Counted from the stretch's first letter, positions 17,779 through 27,592 are shown. The stretch is 64,000 nt of DNA from Streptomyces sp. CA-278952 (GCF_028747205.1 NZ_CP112880.1:3410001-3474000), one strand, 5' to 3'. Notes: a model not told the origin generated them from the letters alone. Numbers and translations are program-made.

Positions 17779-17825
17779 CCCGGCGGGGGCCGCGCTACGA
17801 CAGCGCCTCGGCGGGGTGCGTCCCG

Positions 17826-18209
17826 CTACACGTCGAGCTGGTCGGCGACCGCCCTCAGCAGGCCCGCGATCTTCGCGCCGGAGGCCTTGTCGGGGTAGCG
17901 GCCCCGCTCCAGCTGCGGCGTGATGTTCTCCAGGACCGTCGTCAGGTCCTGCACGATCGACGCCAGCTCGTCCGGCTTGCGGCGCTGCGCGGCCGCGACG
18001 GACGGGGTGGGGTCGAGGACCACCACGGAAAGGGCCTGGTCGCCGCGCTGGCCCGCGACCACGCCGAACTCCACGCGCTGGCCGGGCTTGAGGGCGTCGA
18101 CTCCGGCAGGGAGAACCGACGAGTGGACGAAGACGTCGCCGCCGTCGTCGCGGGAGAGAAAGCCGAAGCCCTTCTCGCTGTTGAACCACTTGACCTTGCC
18201 GGTGGGCAC
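17826..18209 (-). CDS. cold-shock domain protein with C-terminal extension
   Basis: A 127-residue protein. Residues 1-68 are a CspA-type cold-shock domain with RNP1 (KGFGFLSRDDG) and RNP2 (DVFVHSSVL), which bind single-stranded nucleic acid. Residues ~70-127 are a helical extension (DELASIVQDLTTVLENITPQ...) absent from the ~67-residue classical Csp proteins; this longer type is common in Streptomyces. It probably acts as an RNA chaperone, with the tail perhaps mediating self-association. Convergent with the preceding gene across 47 bases. Confidence 0.92.
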   Translation of the reverse strand: MPTGKVKWFNSEKGFGFLSRDDGGDVFVHSSVLPAGVDALKPGQRVEFGVVAGQRGDQALSVVVLDPTPSVAAAQRRKPDELASIVQDLTTVLENITPQLERGRYPDKASGAKIAGLLRAVADQLDV

Positions 18210-18385
18210 GTCTGTCCTCGTCCTCGTACTCGTCGGTGTGCGGAAGAGCCGGTCCCCAGGGAAAACGGCTCCGGATAGCAGTGCAGCGGGTCACCGTGAC
18301 CCGCCCGGTCCCAGGCTAATGGGCCCCCGGCCGGTGACAAGACGTCGCCGGAGAGTTCCTCCGGGCTGGGAACTACCCTGGTCGC

Positions 18386-18625
18386 GTGAGTACTACTCCT
18401 TCAGGCGCAGGTGACCGGCTCGTTCGGGTCGGCGCGATCGTCTTCTTCCTCGGCGCACTGGCCACTCTGGTCACCGTGGCCCCCTTGTTCCTGGGCACGG
18501 ACCCGTTCCCTCCGGTCGCGTACGCGGTCTGCATGCTGATGGGCGTCGGGTTCCTGATCGCCGGGGCGGGCGTCGTGCGCTCGGCCTGGTCCAACTCCCC
18601 GAAACGGGCCGCGAACCGCGCCTGA
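18386..18625 (+). CDS. small two-helix membrane protein
   Basis: A 79-residue protein with two hydrophobic helices (about residues 14-34 and 44-63) and a short basic C-terminus (NSPKRAANRA). The GTG at 18386 has TACCCT ending six bases upstream and no Shine-Dalgarno, so the transcript is probably leaderless. Function unknown. It is divergent from the cold-shock gene, sharing the 176-base spacer 18210-18385. Confidence 0.75.
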   Translation: MSTTPSGAGDRLVRVGAIVFFLGALATLVTVAPLFLGTDPFPPVAYAVCMLMGVGFLIAGAGVVRSAWSNSPKRAANRA

Positions 18626-18636
18626 CGCCCCTCCGG

Positions 18637-18691
18637 GTCACGCCACCCGGGCCGCCTCGAAGCGCGTCACGCCACCCGGGTCGCCTCGAAG
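18637..18691. repeat. 26-bp duplication of a gene 3' end
   Basis: GTCACGCCACCCGGG plus CGCCTCGAAG is present at 18637-18662 and again at 18666-18691 with one difference. The second copy encodes the last residues and stop of the HAD gene on the minus strand (FEATRVA); the first lies just past its stop and would read FEAARVA and stop. Confidence 0.85.
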
Positions 18692-19350
18692 TGGGCCAGC
18701 CAGGCCGGGAAGCCCGTCAGGTCCTCCAACACCACGTCCGCGCCCGCCGTCCGCAGCTCCGCCGCGTCGCACGGGCCCGTCGTCACCGCGACCGACAGCG
18801 CTCCGGCCGCCCGGGCCCCCCGTACGTCGCCGGTGTGGTCGCCGACGTACACCTGCGCGCCGTGCTCGCGCAGCGCCTCGCCCTTGGCCTCCGCCCACAG
18901 CCAGCCGGCCACCGTGTCCGGCTCGATGCCGAGGTGGGCCAGGTGCAGCTTCGCGTGCGTCGCGAACTTCGCCGTGACGACGATCGCCCGGCCGCCGAGC
19001 GCCTGAACCGCCGCCACCGACTCCCGCGCCCCGGCGAGGGCCGTGCTCGGGGCTATCGCGTGGTCGGGGTAGAGCTCCCGGTAGCGGTCGGCCGCGGCGG
19101 ACACCCCGTCGGCCGGAAACCAGTGCGCCAGCTCCGTCTCCAGCGGCGGGCCGAGGCGGTTCACCACCAGGTCGACGTCGATCTCCACCCCCGTCTCCGC
19201 GGACAGGACCCGGAAGGCGGCGGCGATACCGGGCCGGGAGTCGACGAGCGTCATGTCGAGGTCGAAGCCGACCGTCAGAGGGCGTCGGGGAGAGAGCTCA
19301 GGGGAGTGCTCGAGCGGGTGCTGGGGAGTGTTCTGATCCGAGGAAGCCAT
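18667..19350 (-). CDS. HAD-superfamily hydrolase (phosphatase)
   Basis: A 227-residue HAD phosphohydrolase. Motif I is DLDMTLVDSRPG (nucleophile Asp and acid Asp); motif II/III includes VTAKFATHAKLHLAHLGI; motif IV is YVGDHTGDVRGA with its metal-binding Asp pair. The helical cap lies between motifs I and II. It resembles phosphoglycolate-phosphatase/beta-phosphoglucomutase relatives; substrate unknown. I chose ATG 19350; another in-frame ATG exists at 19359, but a CACAAT hexamer overlaps that codon and lies seven bases upstream of 19350, suggesting a leaderless start. The 3' end is duplicated just downstream. Confidence 0.87.
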   Translation of the reverse strand: MASSDQNTPQHPLEHSPELSPRRPLTVGFDLDMTLVDSRPGIAAAFRVLSAETGVEIDVDLVVNRLGPPLETELAHWFPADGVSAAADRYRELYPDHAIAPSTALAGARESVAAVQALGGRAIVVTAKFATHAKLHLAHLGIEPDTVAGWLWAEAKGEALREHGAQVYVGDHTGDVRGARAAGALSVAVTTGPCDAAELRTAGADVVLEDLTGFPAWLAHFEATRVA

Positions 19351-19417
19351 GCCTGCCATTGTGCCGACCGGCCGGGGGCGGTCCCGAAGCCCCCGTCGGC
19401 CGCGAAATCCAGCCGCT

Positions 19418-19449
19418 TAGACTGAGACGCGCACTTAGCCAAGCCTTAC
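19418..19449 (+). promoter_or_regulatory. iron-box-like site (DmdR/IdeR type) with putative -10
   Basis: On the minus strand 19431-19448 reads TAAGGCTTGGCTAAGTGC, close to the DmdR1/IdeR/DtxR consensus TTAGGTTAGGCTAACCTAA: 11 of the first 14 aligned bases match by my count, the right half less well. A TAGACT hexamer at 19418-19423 could be the -10, putting the site over the start of transcription of the iron-transport operon. Iron-dependent repression follows from the family; binding is not shown. Confidence 0.55.
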
Positions 19450-19516
19450 CGTCCTGGCCCGCGCCCCAGCGTTCCCTCACCTCCCGTCACGTCCGCGTCC
19501 GTCCCGATTGGGTGAA

Positions 19517-20557
19517 ATGTCAGCGTCAGCGCCCGTGCGGACCGCCGCGCCACCCCGTACACCCCGCCTCTCCCGACGCGCCGCCTCGACCGCCGGGGCC
19601 GTGCTCGCCCTGCTGCTGGCGGTCCTGCTGAGCCTCGCCGTCGGGGCGCGTTCCATTCCTCCGGGCGAGGTGTTCGACGTCCTGCTGCACGGCGGGCACT
19701 CCGACGCCGCCGAGGTGATCCGCACGATGCGGGTGCCGCGCACGCTCATCGGGCTGATGGTCGGCGCGGCGCTGGCCCTCGCGGGCACGGTGCTCCAGGG
19801 GATCACCCGTAACCCCATCGCCGACCCCGGCATCCTCGGCATCAGCCAGGGCGCCTCGGTGGCGGTGGTGATGGCCATCGCGTTCGCGGGGGTCCACACG
19901 CTCACCGGGTACGTGTGGTTCGCCTTCGCGGGCGCGGCGATCGCCTCGGTCGCCGTGTATGCCATCGCCTCCAGCGGGCGCGGCGGCGCGACCCCGGTGA
20001 AGCTCGCGCTCGGCGGTGCGGCGATCAACGCGCTGCTGGTGTCGGTGACGGTGGGGATCCTCACGACGAACGCCGCAGCGCTGGACGAGTTCCGCTTCTG
20101 GCAGGTCGGCTCGATCGCGGGGCGGGAGGCGGACGTCGTCCAGCAGGTGTGGCCGTTCCTCCTCCTCGGGGCGGTCCTCGTGCTCTCCGTCGCCCGCGGC
20201 CTGGACGCGCTCGCGCTCGGCGAGGACGTGGCGAAGGGGCTCGGGCAGAACGTCGCCGCGGTCCGGATCGTCGGCGGACTCGGGGCGACCGTGCTGACCG
20301 GGGTCGGGGTCGCCGCCGCCGGGCCGATCGCCTTCATCGGTCTCGCCGTCCCGCACATCGCTCGCGCGGTCGTCGGCAACGACCACCGCTGGGTGCTGCC
20401 CATGGCGGCGCTGATCGGGCCCGTGATGCTGCTGGTCTCGGACGTCGTCGGCCGGATCGTGTTCCCGCCGAGCGAGGTCCCGGCGGGCGTGATGACGGCC
20501 CTGATCGGGGTGCCGTTCCTGGTCGCCCTCGTACGCCGGAAGGCGGTGCCCGCATGA
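19517..20557 (+). CDS. FecCD-type iron-siderophore ABC permease (first subunit)
   Basis: A 346-residue integral membrane protein of the BtuC/FecCD family with about nine or ten TM helices. Typical features are [20 protein letters not shown] at the start of the core, [16 protein letters not shown], and the cytoplasmic Gly-rich coupling segment [15 protein letters not shown]. It forms a heterodimeric channel with the next gene and takes ferric siderophore from the lipoprotein encoded at 22528. ATG 19517 is chosen; an upstream TTG at 19508 adds only three residues. It is the first gene of a four-gene operon behind the iron-box-like site. Confidence 0.93.
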   Translation: MSASAPVRTAAPPRTPRLSRRAASTAGAVLALLLAVLLSLAVGARSIPPGEVFDVLLHGGHSDAAEVIRTMRVPRTLIGLMVGAALALAGTVLQGITRNPIADPGILGISQGASVAVVMAIAFAGVHTLTGYVWFAFAGAAIASVAVYAIASSGRGGATPVKLALGGAAINALLVSVTVGILTTNAAALDEFRFWQVGSIAGREADVVQQVWPFLLLGAVLVLSVARGLDALALGEDVAKGLGQNVAAVRIVGGLGATVLTGVGVAAAGPIAFIGLAVPHIARAVVGNDHRWVLPMAALIGPVMLLVSDVVGRIVFPPSEVPAGVMTALIGVPFLVALVRRKAVPA

Positions 20558-21651
20558 GCGAGACCTCAACGGCCGTGACCGCGCCCGTGAAGGCCGTACG
20601 GGTCCGGCCCGCCGGCTACTCCGTCGTGAAGGCCGGTCCGCGCGGCCGGTTCCTGCTGCACCGGCGGGCCTCCGTCGTCGCGGCCGCCCTCGTCGTGCTG
20701 CTGGCCGCCGTCTGCGTCGTCTACCTCTGCGTCGGCGAGAGCTTCGTCGCACCCGGCGAGGTCGTGAAGGTGATCCTCGGGCAGCCGTCGTCGGCCGAGC
20801 TGGTCGTGGGCACGCTGCGGCTGCCGCGCATGGTCGTCGGGCTGCTGGTGGGCGCCGCGTTCGGGATCGCCGGGGCGCTGATCCAGACGGTGGCCCGCAA
20901 CCCGCTGGCCAGCCCCGACATCATCGGCATCAGCCAGGGCGCGAGCGCGCTCACGGTCGGTGCGATGACCTTCGGCATCACCTCGTACACCGTCCTGCCC
21001 TACCTCTCCGTCGTCGGCGGCATCGCGGCGGCGGCCCTCGTGTACGTCTTCGCGTGGCGCGGGGGCCTGCACGCCACCCGCTTCGTCCTCATCGGCATCG
21101 GCTTCGCCATCGCGCTGCGGTCGGTGACCCAGCTGTTCCTGACCAAGGGCGACTACCTGGTCGCCCAGCAGGCGCAGATCTGGATGACCGGTTCGCTGAA
21201 CGGGCGCGGCTGGTCGGAGGCCACCTCGATCGGCTGGACGCTGCTGATCCTGCTGCCCGCCATCGCCTGGGCGGCCCGCGCGCAGCGCACCGTCGCGATG
21301 GACGACGACACCGCCATCGCGCTGGGCGTGCGCCTGGGGCGCGTACGGCTCGGACTCGTCGCGCTCGGTGTGGTCCTGGCGTCCGTGGCGACGGGCACGG
21401 CGGGCCCGGTGGACTTCGTGGCGCTGCTCGCCCCGCAGGTCGCCCGCCGGCTGACCCGGACCGCGCAGATCCCGCTGCTGTCCTCGGCCCTGCTGGGCGC
21501 GGTGATCGTCGTCCTCGGCGACCTGCTCGCCCGCAGGCTGTTCTCGCCCACCGAACTGCCGGTGGGCGTCCTCACGGCGGCGGTCGGCGCCCCGTACCTG
21601 ATCTGGCTGATCATCCGCGGTCACCGCGGCCGCAGTGGAGGCACCGCATGA
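20554..21651 (+). CDS. FecCD-type iron-siderophore ABC permease (second subunit)
   Basis: A 365-residue paralogue of the preceding permease. It has a ~45-residue cytoplasmic tail, then TM helices, [36 protein letters not shown], and the coupling segment [15 protein letters not shown]. The ATG overlaps the upstream stop (ATGA), so the two subunits are translationally coupled as expected for a 1:1 heterodimer. The longer N-terminal tail is its only visible departure from the first subunit. Confidence 0.93.
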   Translation: MSETSTAVTAPVKAVRVRPAGYSVVKAGPRGRFLLHRRASVVAAALVVLLAAVCVVYLCVGESFVAPGEVVKVILGQPSSAELVVGTLRLPRMVVGLLVGAAFGIAGALIQTVARNPLASPDIIGISQGASALTVGAMTFGITSYTVLPYLSVVGGIAAAALVYVFAWRGGLHATRFVLIGIGFAIALRSVTQLFLTKGDYLVAQQAQIWMTGSLNGRGWSEATSIGWTLLILLPAIAWAARAQRTVAMDDDTAIALGVRLGRVRLGLVALGVVLASVATGTAGPVDFVALLAPQVARRLTRTAQIPLLSSALLGAVIVVLGDLLARRLFSPTELPVGVLTAAVGAPYLIWLIIRGHRGRSGGTA

Positions 21652-22526
21652 GTCCGAGCCCGAGCCCGACGAACGACACGGCGCAGCGGACCGGCAGGCT
21701 CGCCGCGCGCTCCTTGACCCTCGCGTACGAGGACCGCACCGTGGTCCACGAACTCGACCTCACCGTGCCCGACGGGCAGGTCACCGTCATCGTCGGCCCG
21801 AACGCCTGCGGCAAGTCGACCACCCTGCGGGCGCTCGGCCGGCTGCTGAAGCCGCGCGGCGGGGCGGTCCTGCTGGACGGTACGGAGCTGGCGCGGATTC
21901 CCACGAAGCAGATCGCCCGGTCCATCGGGCTGCTCCCGCAGACCCCGGTCGCGCCCGAGGCGATCACCGTCTCCGACCTGGTCGCGCGGGGCCGTCAGCC
22001 GCACCAGAGCTGGTGGCAGCAGTGGTCGGACGAGGACGAGCGGGCGGTGACCGACGCGATGGCCCGTACCGACGTCACGGCGCTGGCCGACCGGTCGGTG
22101 GACGAGCTGTCGGGCGGTCAGCGCCAGCGGGTGTGGATCGCGATGGCGCTGGCCCAGGAGACGGACCTGCTGCTGCTCGACGAGCCGACGACGTATCTCG
22201 ACATCGCTCACCAGGTGGAGGTCCTCGACCTGGTACGCCAGTTGGCTTCCCCTGCCGCCGACGGAACCCGGGGCCGCACGGTCGTCACCGTCCTCCATGA
22301 CCTCAACCAGGCAGCCCGTTACGCGGACCGCCTGGTCGCCATGAAGGAGGGCCGGATCGTCGCCGAGGGCCGGCCCGGGGACGTCGTCACCGCCGGGCTC
22401 GTCGCCGAGGTCTTCGGCCTGGAGGCGGTGATCGTCCCGGACCCGGTGACGGGTTCGCCACTCGTCGTCCCCAGCGCTCCCTGGGCCCCGTCCCCGCTGG
22501 TTTCCCCCTCCCAGAAAGGTCTGTGA
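21648..22526 (+). CDS. iron-siderophore ABC transporter ATP-binding protein
   Basis: A 292-residue FecE/FepC-type ATPase. Walker A is GPNACGKST (residues ~48-56), the signature is LSGGQRQR, Walker B is [12 protein letters not shown] and the H-loop is VLHDLNQA. A ~35-residue Pro/Ser-rich tail follows the domain. It energises the two permeases and overlaps the second by four bases (ATGA). The Ala in the P-loop (GPNACGKS) is common in the siderophore branch. Confidence 0.95.
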   Translation: MSPSPSPTNDTAQRTGRLAARSLTLAYEDRTVVHELDLTVPDGQVTVIVGPNACGKSTTLRALGRLLKPRGGAVLLDGTELARIPTKQIARSIGLLPQTPVAPEAITVSDLVARGRQPHQSWWQQWSDEDERAVTDAMARTDVTALADRSVDELSGGQRQRVWIAMALAQETDLLLLDEPTTYLDIAHQVEVLDLVRQLASPAADGTRGRTVVTVLHDLNQAARYADRLVAMKEGRIVAEGRPGDVVTAGLVAEVFGLEAVIVPDPVTGSPLVVPSAPWAPSPLVSPSQKGL

Positions 22527-22527
22527 C

Positions 22528-23508
22528 ATGACTCCCCTCCTCCGCGACCGCCGCCGCACCCTCGTCGCCGGCTCCCTCGCCGTGACCGCCGCGCTCACCC
22601 TCGCCGGGTGCGGCTCCTCCGACCCGGCGGCGGACTCCTCCTCCGGCTCCCCGGCGAAGACCCGCACCGTCTCCACCGCGAACGGGGACGTCGACGTGCC
22701 CGCGTCACCGAAGCGGGTCGTCGTCCTGGACTCCGGCGAGCTGGACTCCGCGATCACCCTCGGCGTCCGGCCGGTCGGCGCGACGCACTCGGCGTCCGAG
22801 GACGCCTTCCCCTCCTACCTCCCCGCGAGCGAGACGAAGGACATCACCCCGGTCGGCGAGATCGCCAACGCGAACCTGGAGTCCGTCGCCGCGCTCGAGC
22901 CGGACCTGATCCTCACCAGCAAGGTCCGTGACGGGGAGCGCTACGAGGAGCTCAGCAAGATCGCCCCGACCGTGATGACGGAGGCGACCGGCAGCGCCTG
23001 GAAGGAGAACTTCCAGGTACACGCGGAGGCGCTCGGCAAGCAGGCCGAGGCGGAGAAGATCCTCGCCACGTACGACACCCAGGTGGCGAAGGTGACGGAG
23101 GCGCTTGGCGGCAAGGAAAAGGCGGCCGCGACGGACGTCAACTTCGTCCGCTTCGTCGAGGGCGCCGAGATCCGCATCTACGGCAAGCAGAACTACATCG
23201 GCTCGATCCTCGCCGACATCGGCACCGGCCGCCCCGCGATCACCGACAAGGCGAAGGACGGGTTCTCGTACGACGTGTCGCCCGAGAAGATCGACCTCGC
23301 GGACGCGGACGTCATCTTCACGTCGACGTACGGCGACCCGGGCAAGGCCGGAACGACGAAGACGATGAACAGCGGCCTGTGGAAGGGGCTGAAGGCGGCC
23401 AAGAACGACAAGGTCTTCAAGGTCGACGACCGGCTGTGGATCGCGGGCATCGGCTACACGGCCGCCGGCAAGATCCTGGAGGAGTTCGAGACCAGCATGA
23501 CGAAGTAG
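22528..23508 (+). CDS. iron-siderophore ABC transporter substrate-binding lipoprotein
   Basis: A 326-residue extracytoplasmic binding protein of the FecB/FhuD class. The signal ends in lipobox LAGC (Cys near residue 29). The helical-backbone fold is suggested by KRVVVLDSGELDSAITLGVRP, LAALEP-type phrasing (VAALEPDLILTS) and the C-terminal domain with DRLWIAGIGYTAAGKI. The ligand is probably a hydroxamate ferric siderophore, but the sequence does not settle which. It starts one base after the ATPase stop with AAAGG in front, completing the permease-permease-ATPase-binding protein operon; no biosynthetic genes are adjacent. Confidence 0.93.
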   Translation: MTPLLRDRRRTLVAGSLAVTAALTLAGCGSSDPAADSSSGSPAKTRTVSTANGDVDVPASPKRVVVLDSGELDSAITLGVRPVGATHSASEDAFPSYLPASETKDITPVGEIANANLESVAALEPDLILTSKVRDGERYEELSKIAPTVMTEATGSAWKENFQVHAEALGKQAEAEKILATYDTQVAKVTEALGGKEKAAATDVNFVRFVEGAEIRIYGKQNYIGSILADIGTGRPAITDKAKDGFSYDVSPEKIDLADADVIFTSTYGDPGKAGTTKTMNSGLWKGLKAAKNDKVFKVDDRLWIAGIGYTAAGKILEEFETSMTK

Positions 23509-23530
23509 CGCCTCGTCGGGTGTCTCGCCG

Positions 23531-23560
23531 GGGCGGGCCGGCCGAACCGGCCGCCCGCCC
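23531..23560. terminator. terminator hairpin after the iron operon
   Basis: GGGCGGG-C-CGGCCG, loop AAC, then CGGCCG-CCCGCCC: a 13-bp GC stem with one bulged C. It lies between the binding-protein stop (23508) and the convergent membrane-protein stop (23591). Confidence 0.75.
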
Positions 23561-23590
23561 GGCGCCGGGAGCACGCCGTGGGCGGCCGAC

Positions 23591-25003
23591 TCAGCCGGCC
23601 CGCCTCCGCGCCCGCCACACCAGGTAGAGCGCGGAGGCGACGGCGGCGATGCGGACGACGACCGGCCAGGTCTCCAGCAGGACGTCCCGCATCGCGCCCT
23701 CGCGGATCGGCTCGCCCCAGCGCCCCTCCATCCGCCCCCAGACCCACGCGAGGGCCCCGGCCGCCACCACGCCCGGCAGGCCGAGCGCGGCCCACTTCGC
23801 CTCCGTACGGGAGAGGGTGCGCGAGCTGTACGCGATCAGCCAGCCGCCCGCCAGGGGCAGCCAGGACCCGGTGACCACACCGGCGACGAGCAGGACGGCG
23901 GCCAGGAGCAGCAGCGGGTGGGTGAAGCCGCCACGGGGGCCGGAGGCGGCGGCCTCGGGCTCGGCGACCACCGCGGCGGTCTTGCGGCGGCGGAGCTTCA
24001 GGAGGCGCAGGGCACGGCGGCGCCCGGCGGTCCCGGCCTCCTCCCCCTTGGCCCCGGCCTTCCCGTCCGCTACGTCGGCCCCGCCCGCCGCGCCTTTCTC
24101 GTCCTGCCCGTCCTGCCCGTCCTTCTCGAGGGGCCGCGACCGCCTCCCGAGCAGTTCCGGGGCCTCGATGCCGCCGAAGAACCCGGGGACGGCGGTCCCC
24201 TCGTCGAAGGGGCCCGGCTCCAGGCGCCACCAGTCGGTCGCGTCCGCGTCCCCCTGCTGGTCCTGGCCGAGCATGTGCGGGGCGGAGGGGTCGGGCCAGG
24301 CGCGGACGGGGACGCCTTCGTCGTCTGCCGCCTGGTCGTCGGGGGCGGGAGCCGGGCGGGGCACGGCGGCGGACCGCGCACCGGACTCGCCGCCGGAGGC
24401 ACGGTCGGAACCGCCGGACACACGGCCGGGAACACCGCCGGAAGCACGGTCGGAAACATCATCTGATGCGCGGGCGGAAGCACCGCCGGGCGCGCGGCCG
24501 TGATCGCCCCCCGGAGCACTGCCGCCGTCCTCGGGATCACGGCGCGACGCGCCCCACCCGAAACCGGCTTTCGGCTTCCTGAGGGCCTTCGCCGCCCGGC
24601 CGTCCCCCGCCCCCGGAGCGGGCTCCTTCGGCTTCCTCGGCTCCCTCGGCTCCTTCGGCTCCTTGCGGAGGAGTCCGCCCCGGGGCCGGGGGAGGGAGGC
24701 CCGCCGCTGCTGCTCGCCGCCCCCCGTCCCGGGCCCGGCGGCCGGCAGGGTGACCGTGCCGTCGGCCGACTCCGCCGCCGCGGCGACCAGTTCGTCCGGG
24801 CTGCCCAGCCTGCCGATGATGCGCCGCACGGTCGCCGGGGAGTCCGCACCCTCCATACCGCGCTGCCGGTCGATCTCACCCCGAAGTGTCGAAACCAGGC
24901 GCATCCGGGCGCCCGACGACAGGTGTTGCTGCTGGGCCAGGTCGCCGACCCGGCTCAGGTAGTCGTAGACGAGCTGGTCGCTCTCGATCCCCACGCGGTG
25001 CAT
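23591..25003 (-). CDS. membrane protein with N-terminal HAAS-like domain
   Basis: A 470-residue protein. Residues ~10-75 (VYDYLSRVGDLAQQQHLS... RRIIGRLGSPDELVAAA) resemble the HAAS/permease-prefix helical domain found at the front of bacterial membrane signalling proteins. Residues ~80-310 are low-complexity, rich in Pro, Lys, Gly, Asp and Arg, and probably disordered. The C-terminal ~150 residues hold about four TM helices beginning FTHPLLLLAAVLLVAGV. Function unknown. ATG 25003 is used; the frame runs open far upstream only as an antisense shadow of the next gene. Divergent from the helicase-associated gene across 54 bases. Confidence 0.78.
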   Translation of the reverse strand: MHRVGIESDQLVYDYLSRVGDLAQQQHLSSGARMRLVSTLRGEIDRQRGMEGADSPATVRRIIGRLGSPDELVAAAAESADGTVTLPAAGPGTGGGEQQRRASLPRPRGGLLRKEPKEPREPRKPKEPAPGAGDGRAAKALRKPKAGFGWGASRRDPEDGGSAPGGDHGRAPGGASARASDDVSDRASGGVPGRVSGGSDRASGGESGARSAAVPRPAPAPDDQAADDEGVPVRAWPDPSAPHMLGQDQQGDADATDWWRLEPGPFDEGTAVPGFFGGIEAPELLGRRSRPLEKDGQDGQDEKGAAGGADVADGKAGAKGEEAGTAGRRRALRLLKLRRRKTAAVVAEPEAAASGPRGGFTHPLLLLAAVLLVAGVVTGSWLPLAGGWLIAYSSRTLSRTEAKWAALGLPGVVAAGALAWVWGRMEGRWGEPIREGAMRDVLLETWPVVVRIAAVASALYLVWRARRRAG

Positions 25004-25057
25004 CCCCTCTACCGGCCCTGCCCCGACGGTAGCGTTCCAGCGGCTACCGTGGGACGG

Positions 25058-27532
25058 ATGGGGACGACCACACCACCGCGCACGCTCGCCGAAGCCCTGC
25101 GCGCCCGGGGCGACGAATCGCTGGCCGGGCTGCTGCGTGCCCGCCCCGATCTCCTCAACCCGGTGCCGAACGACATCACCCAGCTCGCCACGCGGGCCGG
25201 CACGCGGGCGTCCGTCGTCCGGGCGCTGGAACACCTGGACCGGTTCGCACTCCAGACCGCCGAGGCGCTGGCGGTGGCCCCGGACCCGGCCCCGTACGAC
25301 ACGCTGCTCTCCCTGCTCACCGGCGACGGCCTGGACGACGGCGACCAGCGCGACGACGCGGGGGCGGCGATCACCGCCGCACTGCCGGGCGCGCTCTCGA
25401 CGCTGCGTGAACAGGCCCTGATCTGGGGCGAGGACGACCGGCTGCGGCTGGTGCGCACCGCCCGGGAACTGCTCGCCCCGTCCCCGCAGCACCCCTCGCC
25501 CACGGGCCTGGGCCCCACGGTCTCCGAGGCGACGGCCGGGATGTCGCCGGGCCGGCTCCAGGAGATCCTGGCGACGACCGGTCTGCCCGCCACGCACGAC
25601 CCGGTGTCCGCGGTGGCCGCGCTCGCCGCCCTGTTCACGGACCGGACGCGGATGGCGGAACTGCTGGACACCGCCCCGGTGGAGGCGCTGTCGGTCCTGG
25701 ACCGGCTGGTGTGGGGCCCGCCGTACGGGGAGGTCACGCCCAACCCCACTCCCCCCGTGAAGTGGCTGCGCGACCGGGGCCTGTTGCTGCCGGTCTCCAC
25801 CCGTACGGTGGTCCTGCCGCGCGAGGCGGCCCTGCATCTGCGCGCCGGACGCGCGCACCGCGTACCGGAACCGGTCCCCCCGGCCGTCGCGGCGGCCGCG
25901 ACACGCGATCCACAGGCTGTGGACAGGGCGGCGGCGAGCCAGGCGTTCACCGCACTCTCCACGGTCGAGGAGCTGCTGAAGCTCTGGAACGGCGGCGGCC
26001 CGGCGATCCTGCGCGCGGGAGGGCTGAGCGTACGGGAGCTGAAGCGCGCCGCGAACTCCCTCGACGTGACCGAGCCGATCGCCGCGTTCTGGATCGAACT
26101 GGCCTACGCGGCAGGCCTGCTGGCCTCCGACGGGGAGCCCGAGGAGCGGTACGCGCCGACGCCGGCCTCCGACGAGTGGCTCGACCTGCCCGCCGAGGAC
26201 CGCTGGACGCACCTCGCCACCGCCTGGCTCGCCGCCACCCGGACCCCGGGCCTGGTCGGCGGCCAGGACGCCAAGGGCCGGGCGCTGTCCGCACTCGGCC
26301 CGGAGCTGGACCGTTCGGCCGCCCCCGACGTACGCCGCCGGGTCCTGGCCCTGTTCGCCGAACTGCCGCCGGGCACCGCGCCGGATGCCGAGACGCTCCT
26401 GCGAAGGCTGCGCTGGGAACGCCCGTTGCGCGGCGGAGCGACCCCTTCCGGGGCCTCGACGGAGGGGACGGACCTCCGCTCCCGCCTCGCCCTGTGGACG
26501 CTCAACGAGGCGGAGCTGCTGGGCATCACGGGCCGGTGCGCGCTCTCCGCACAGGCCCGCGCACTGCTGGACGAGGGCCCGGACGCGGCGGCGGCCCTCC
26601 TCGCGCCGCTCGTCCCCGAGCCCCTGGACCACGTCCTGCTCCAGGCCGACCTGACGGCGGTGGCGCCGGGCCCGCTGGAACGCCCCCTGGCGGAGACGCT
26701 GTCGGTCCTGGCCGACGTGGAGTCGAAGGGCGGGGCGACGGTGTACCGCTTCACGCCCGGTTCGGTGCGCCGCGCCCTGGACGCCGGGCAGGCGGCGACC
26801 GACCTGCACGCGTTCCTGGCCGCGCACAGCCGTACGCCGGTTCCGCAGCCGCTGAGCTACCTGATCGACGACGTGGCCCGCCGCCACGGCCACCTGCGGA
26901 TCGGGTCGGCGTCCGCGTACGTACGCTGCGACGACGAGGCGGTCCTCAACGAGATCCTGGCCGACCGCCGCTCCACGGGGCTCCGCCTCCGCCGCCTGGC
27001 CCCCACGGTCCTGGCCTCCCAGGCCGACCCCGGCTCCCTCCTGGAAGCCCTGCGCGACATGGGCTACGCGCCGGCCGCCGAATCCGCCGAGGGCGACGTC
27101 CTGATCACCCGCGCCGGCGCCCGCCGCACCCCGCCCCGCACGCCCCCGGTCCCGGTCCCCGAGGGCCCTCCGGTCCCGGACGACACCCTGCTCGGTGCGG
27201 CCGTACGCGCCATCCGCGCGGGCGACACGGCCGCCACGGTGATCCGCAAGGACACGTCCGAGGACCCGTCGTCCCCCACGCCTTCCGGCTCCCTCCCCCG
27301 CACCACCTCCGCCGAGACCCTGGCCACCGTCCAGGCGGCCGCGATGACGGGCTCCGCGGTCTGGATCGGCTACGTCAACGCGGACGGCGCGGCCAGCCAG
27401 CGCGTGATCGCCCCGGTCCGCGTGGAGGGCGGCTTCGTCACGGCCTACGACCACACGGCCGACGAGGTCCGCACGTACCCGCTGCACCGGATCACGGGGG
27501 TGGCGGAGCTGGCGGACGACGGGAAGCCCTGA
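25058..27532 (+). CDS. helicase-associated protein with C-terminal WYL-like domain
   Basis: An 824-residue actinobacterial protein of the type annotated as helicase C-terminal domain-containing or XPB/Ssl2-like. The N-terminal ~200 residues are helical (TLAEALRARGDESLAGLLRA, RASVVRALEHLDRFALQTAE). There is no Walker A, so it is not itself a helicase. Residues ~560-690 correspond to the Helic_C_3-type region (PLDHVLLQADLTAVAPGPL, GHLRIGSASAYVRCDDEAVL). The last ~60 residues (AVWIGYVNADGAASQRVIAP, then EVRTYPLHRITGV) look like a WYL sensor domain. The true XPB gene lies 3 kb downstream, beyond RloAB and DUF2071. ATG 25058 has TACCGT seven bases upstream: probably leaderless. Confidence 0.82.
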   Translation: MGTTTPPRTLAEALRARGDESLAGLLRARPDLLNPVPNDITQLATRAGTRASVVRALEHLDRFALQTAEALAVAPDPAPYDTLLSLLTGDGLDDGDQRDDAGAAITAALPGALSTLREQALIWGEDDRLRLVRTARELLAPSPQHPSPTGLGPTVSEATAGMSPGRLQEILATTGLPATHDPVSAVAALAALFTDRTRMAELLDTAPVEALSVLDRLVWGPPYGEVTPNPTPPVKWLRDRGLLLPVSTRTVVLPREAALHLRAGRAHRVPEPVPPAVAAAATRDPQAVDRAAASQAFTALSTVEELLKLWNGGGPAILRAGGLSVRELKRAANSLDVTEPIAAFWIELAYAAGLLASDGEPEERYAPTPASDEWLDLPAEDRWTHLATAWLAATRTPGLVGGQDAKGRALSALGPELDRSAAPDVRRRVLALFAELPPGTAPDAETLLRRLRWERPLRGGATPSGASTEGTDLRSRLALWTLNEAELLGITGRCALSAQARALLDEGPDAAAALLAPLVPEPLDHVLLQADLTAVAPGPLERPLAETLSVLADVESKGGATVYRFTPGSVRRALDAGQAATDLHAFLAAHSRTPVPQPLSYLIDDVARRHGHLRIGSASAYVRCDDEAVLNEILADRRSTGLRLRRLAPTVLASQADPGSLLEALRDMGYAPAAESAEGDVLITRAGARRTPPRTPPVPVPEGPPVPDDTLLGAAVRAIRAGDTAATVIRKDTSEDPSSPTPSGSLPRTTSAETLATVQAAAMTGSAVWIGYVNADGAASQRVIAPVRVEGGFVTAYDHTADEVRTYPLHRITGVAELADDGKP

Positions 27533-27592
27533 GGGCCGCGCGGGTGCGGTTTTCCGCAGGGTGCGCGGGAAGGAGTGCCTGCCGCACCGGTC

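Noticed and set aside
15556..18209. Biosynthetic gene cluster around mqnB-mqnD
   Set aside because: No synthase, ligase or tailoring genes; these are primary-metabolism and housekeeping genes.
18210..18385. RNA gene in the cold-shock upstream region
   Set aside because: No cloverleaf, CCA end or conserved small-RNA feature; it probably holds the two divergent promoters.
23591..27487. Minus-strand frame of about 1300 codons
   Set aside because: Only the 23591-25003 part is protein-like; the rest is the shadow of the helicase-associated gene.
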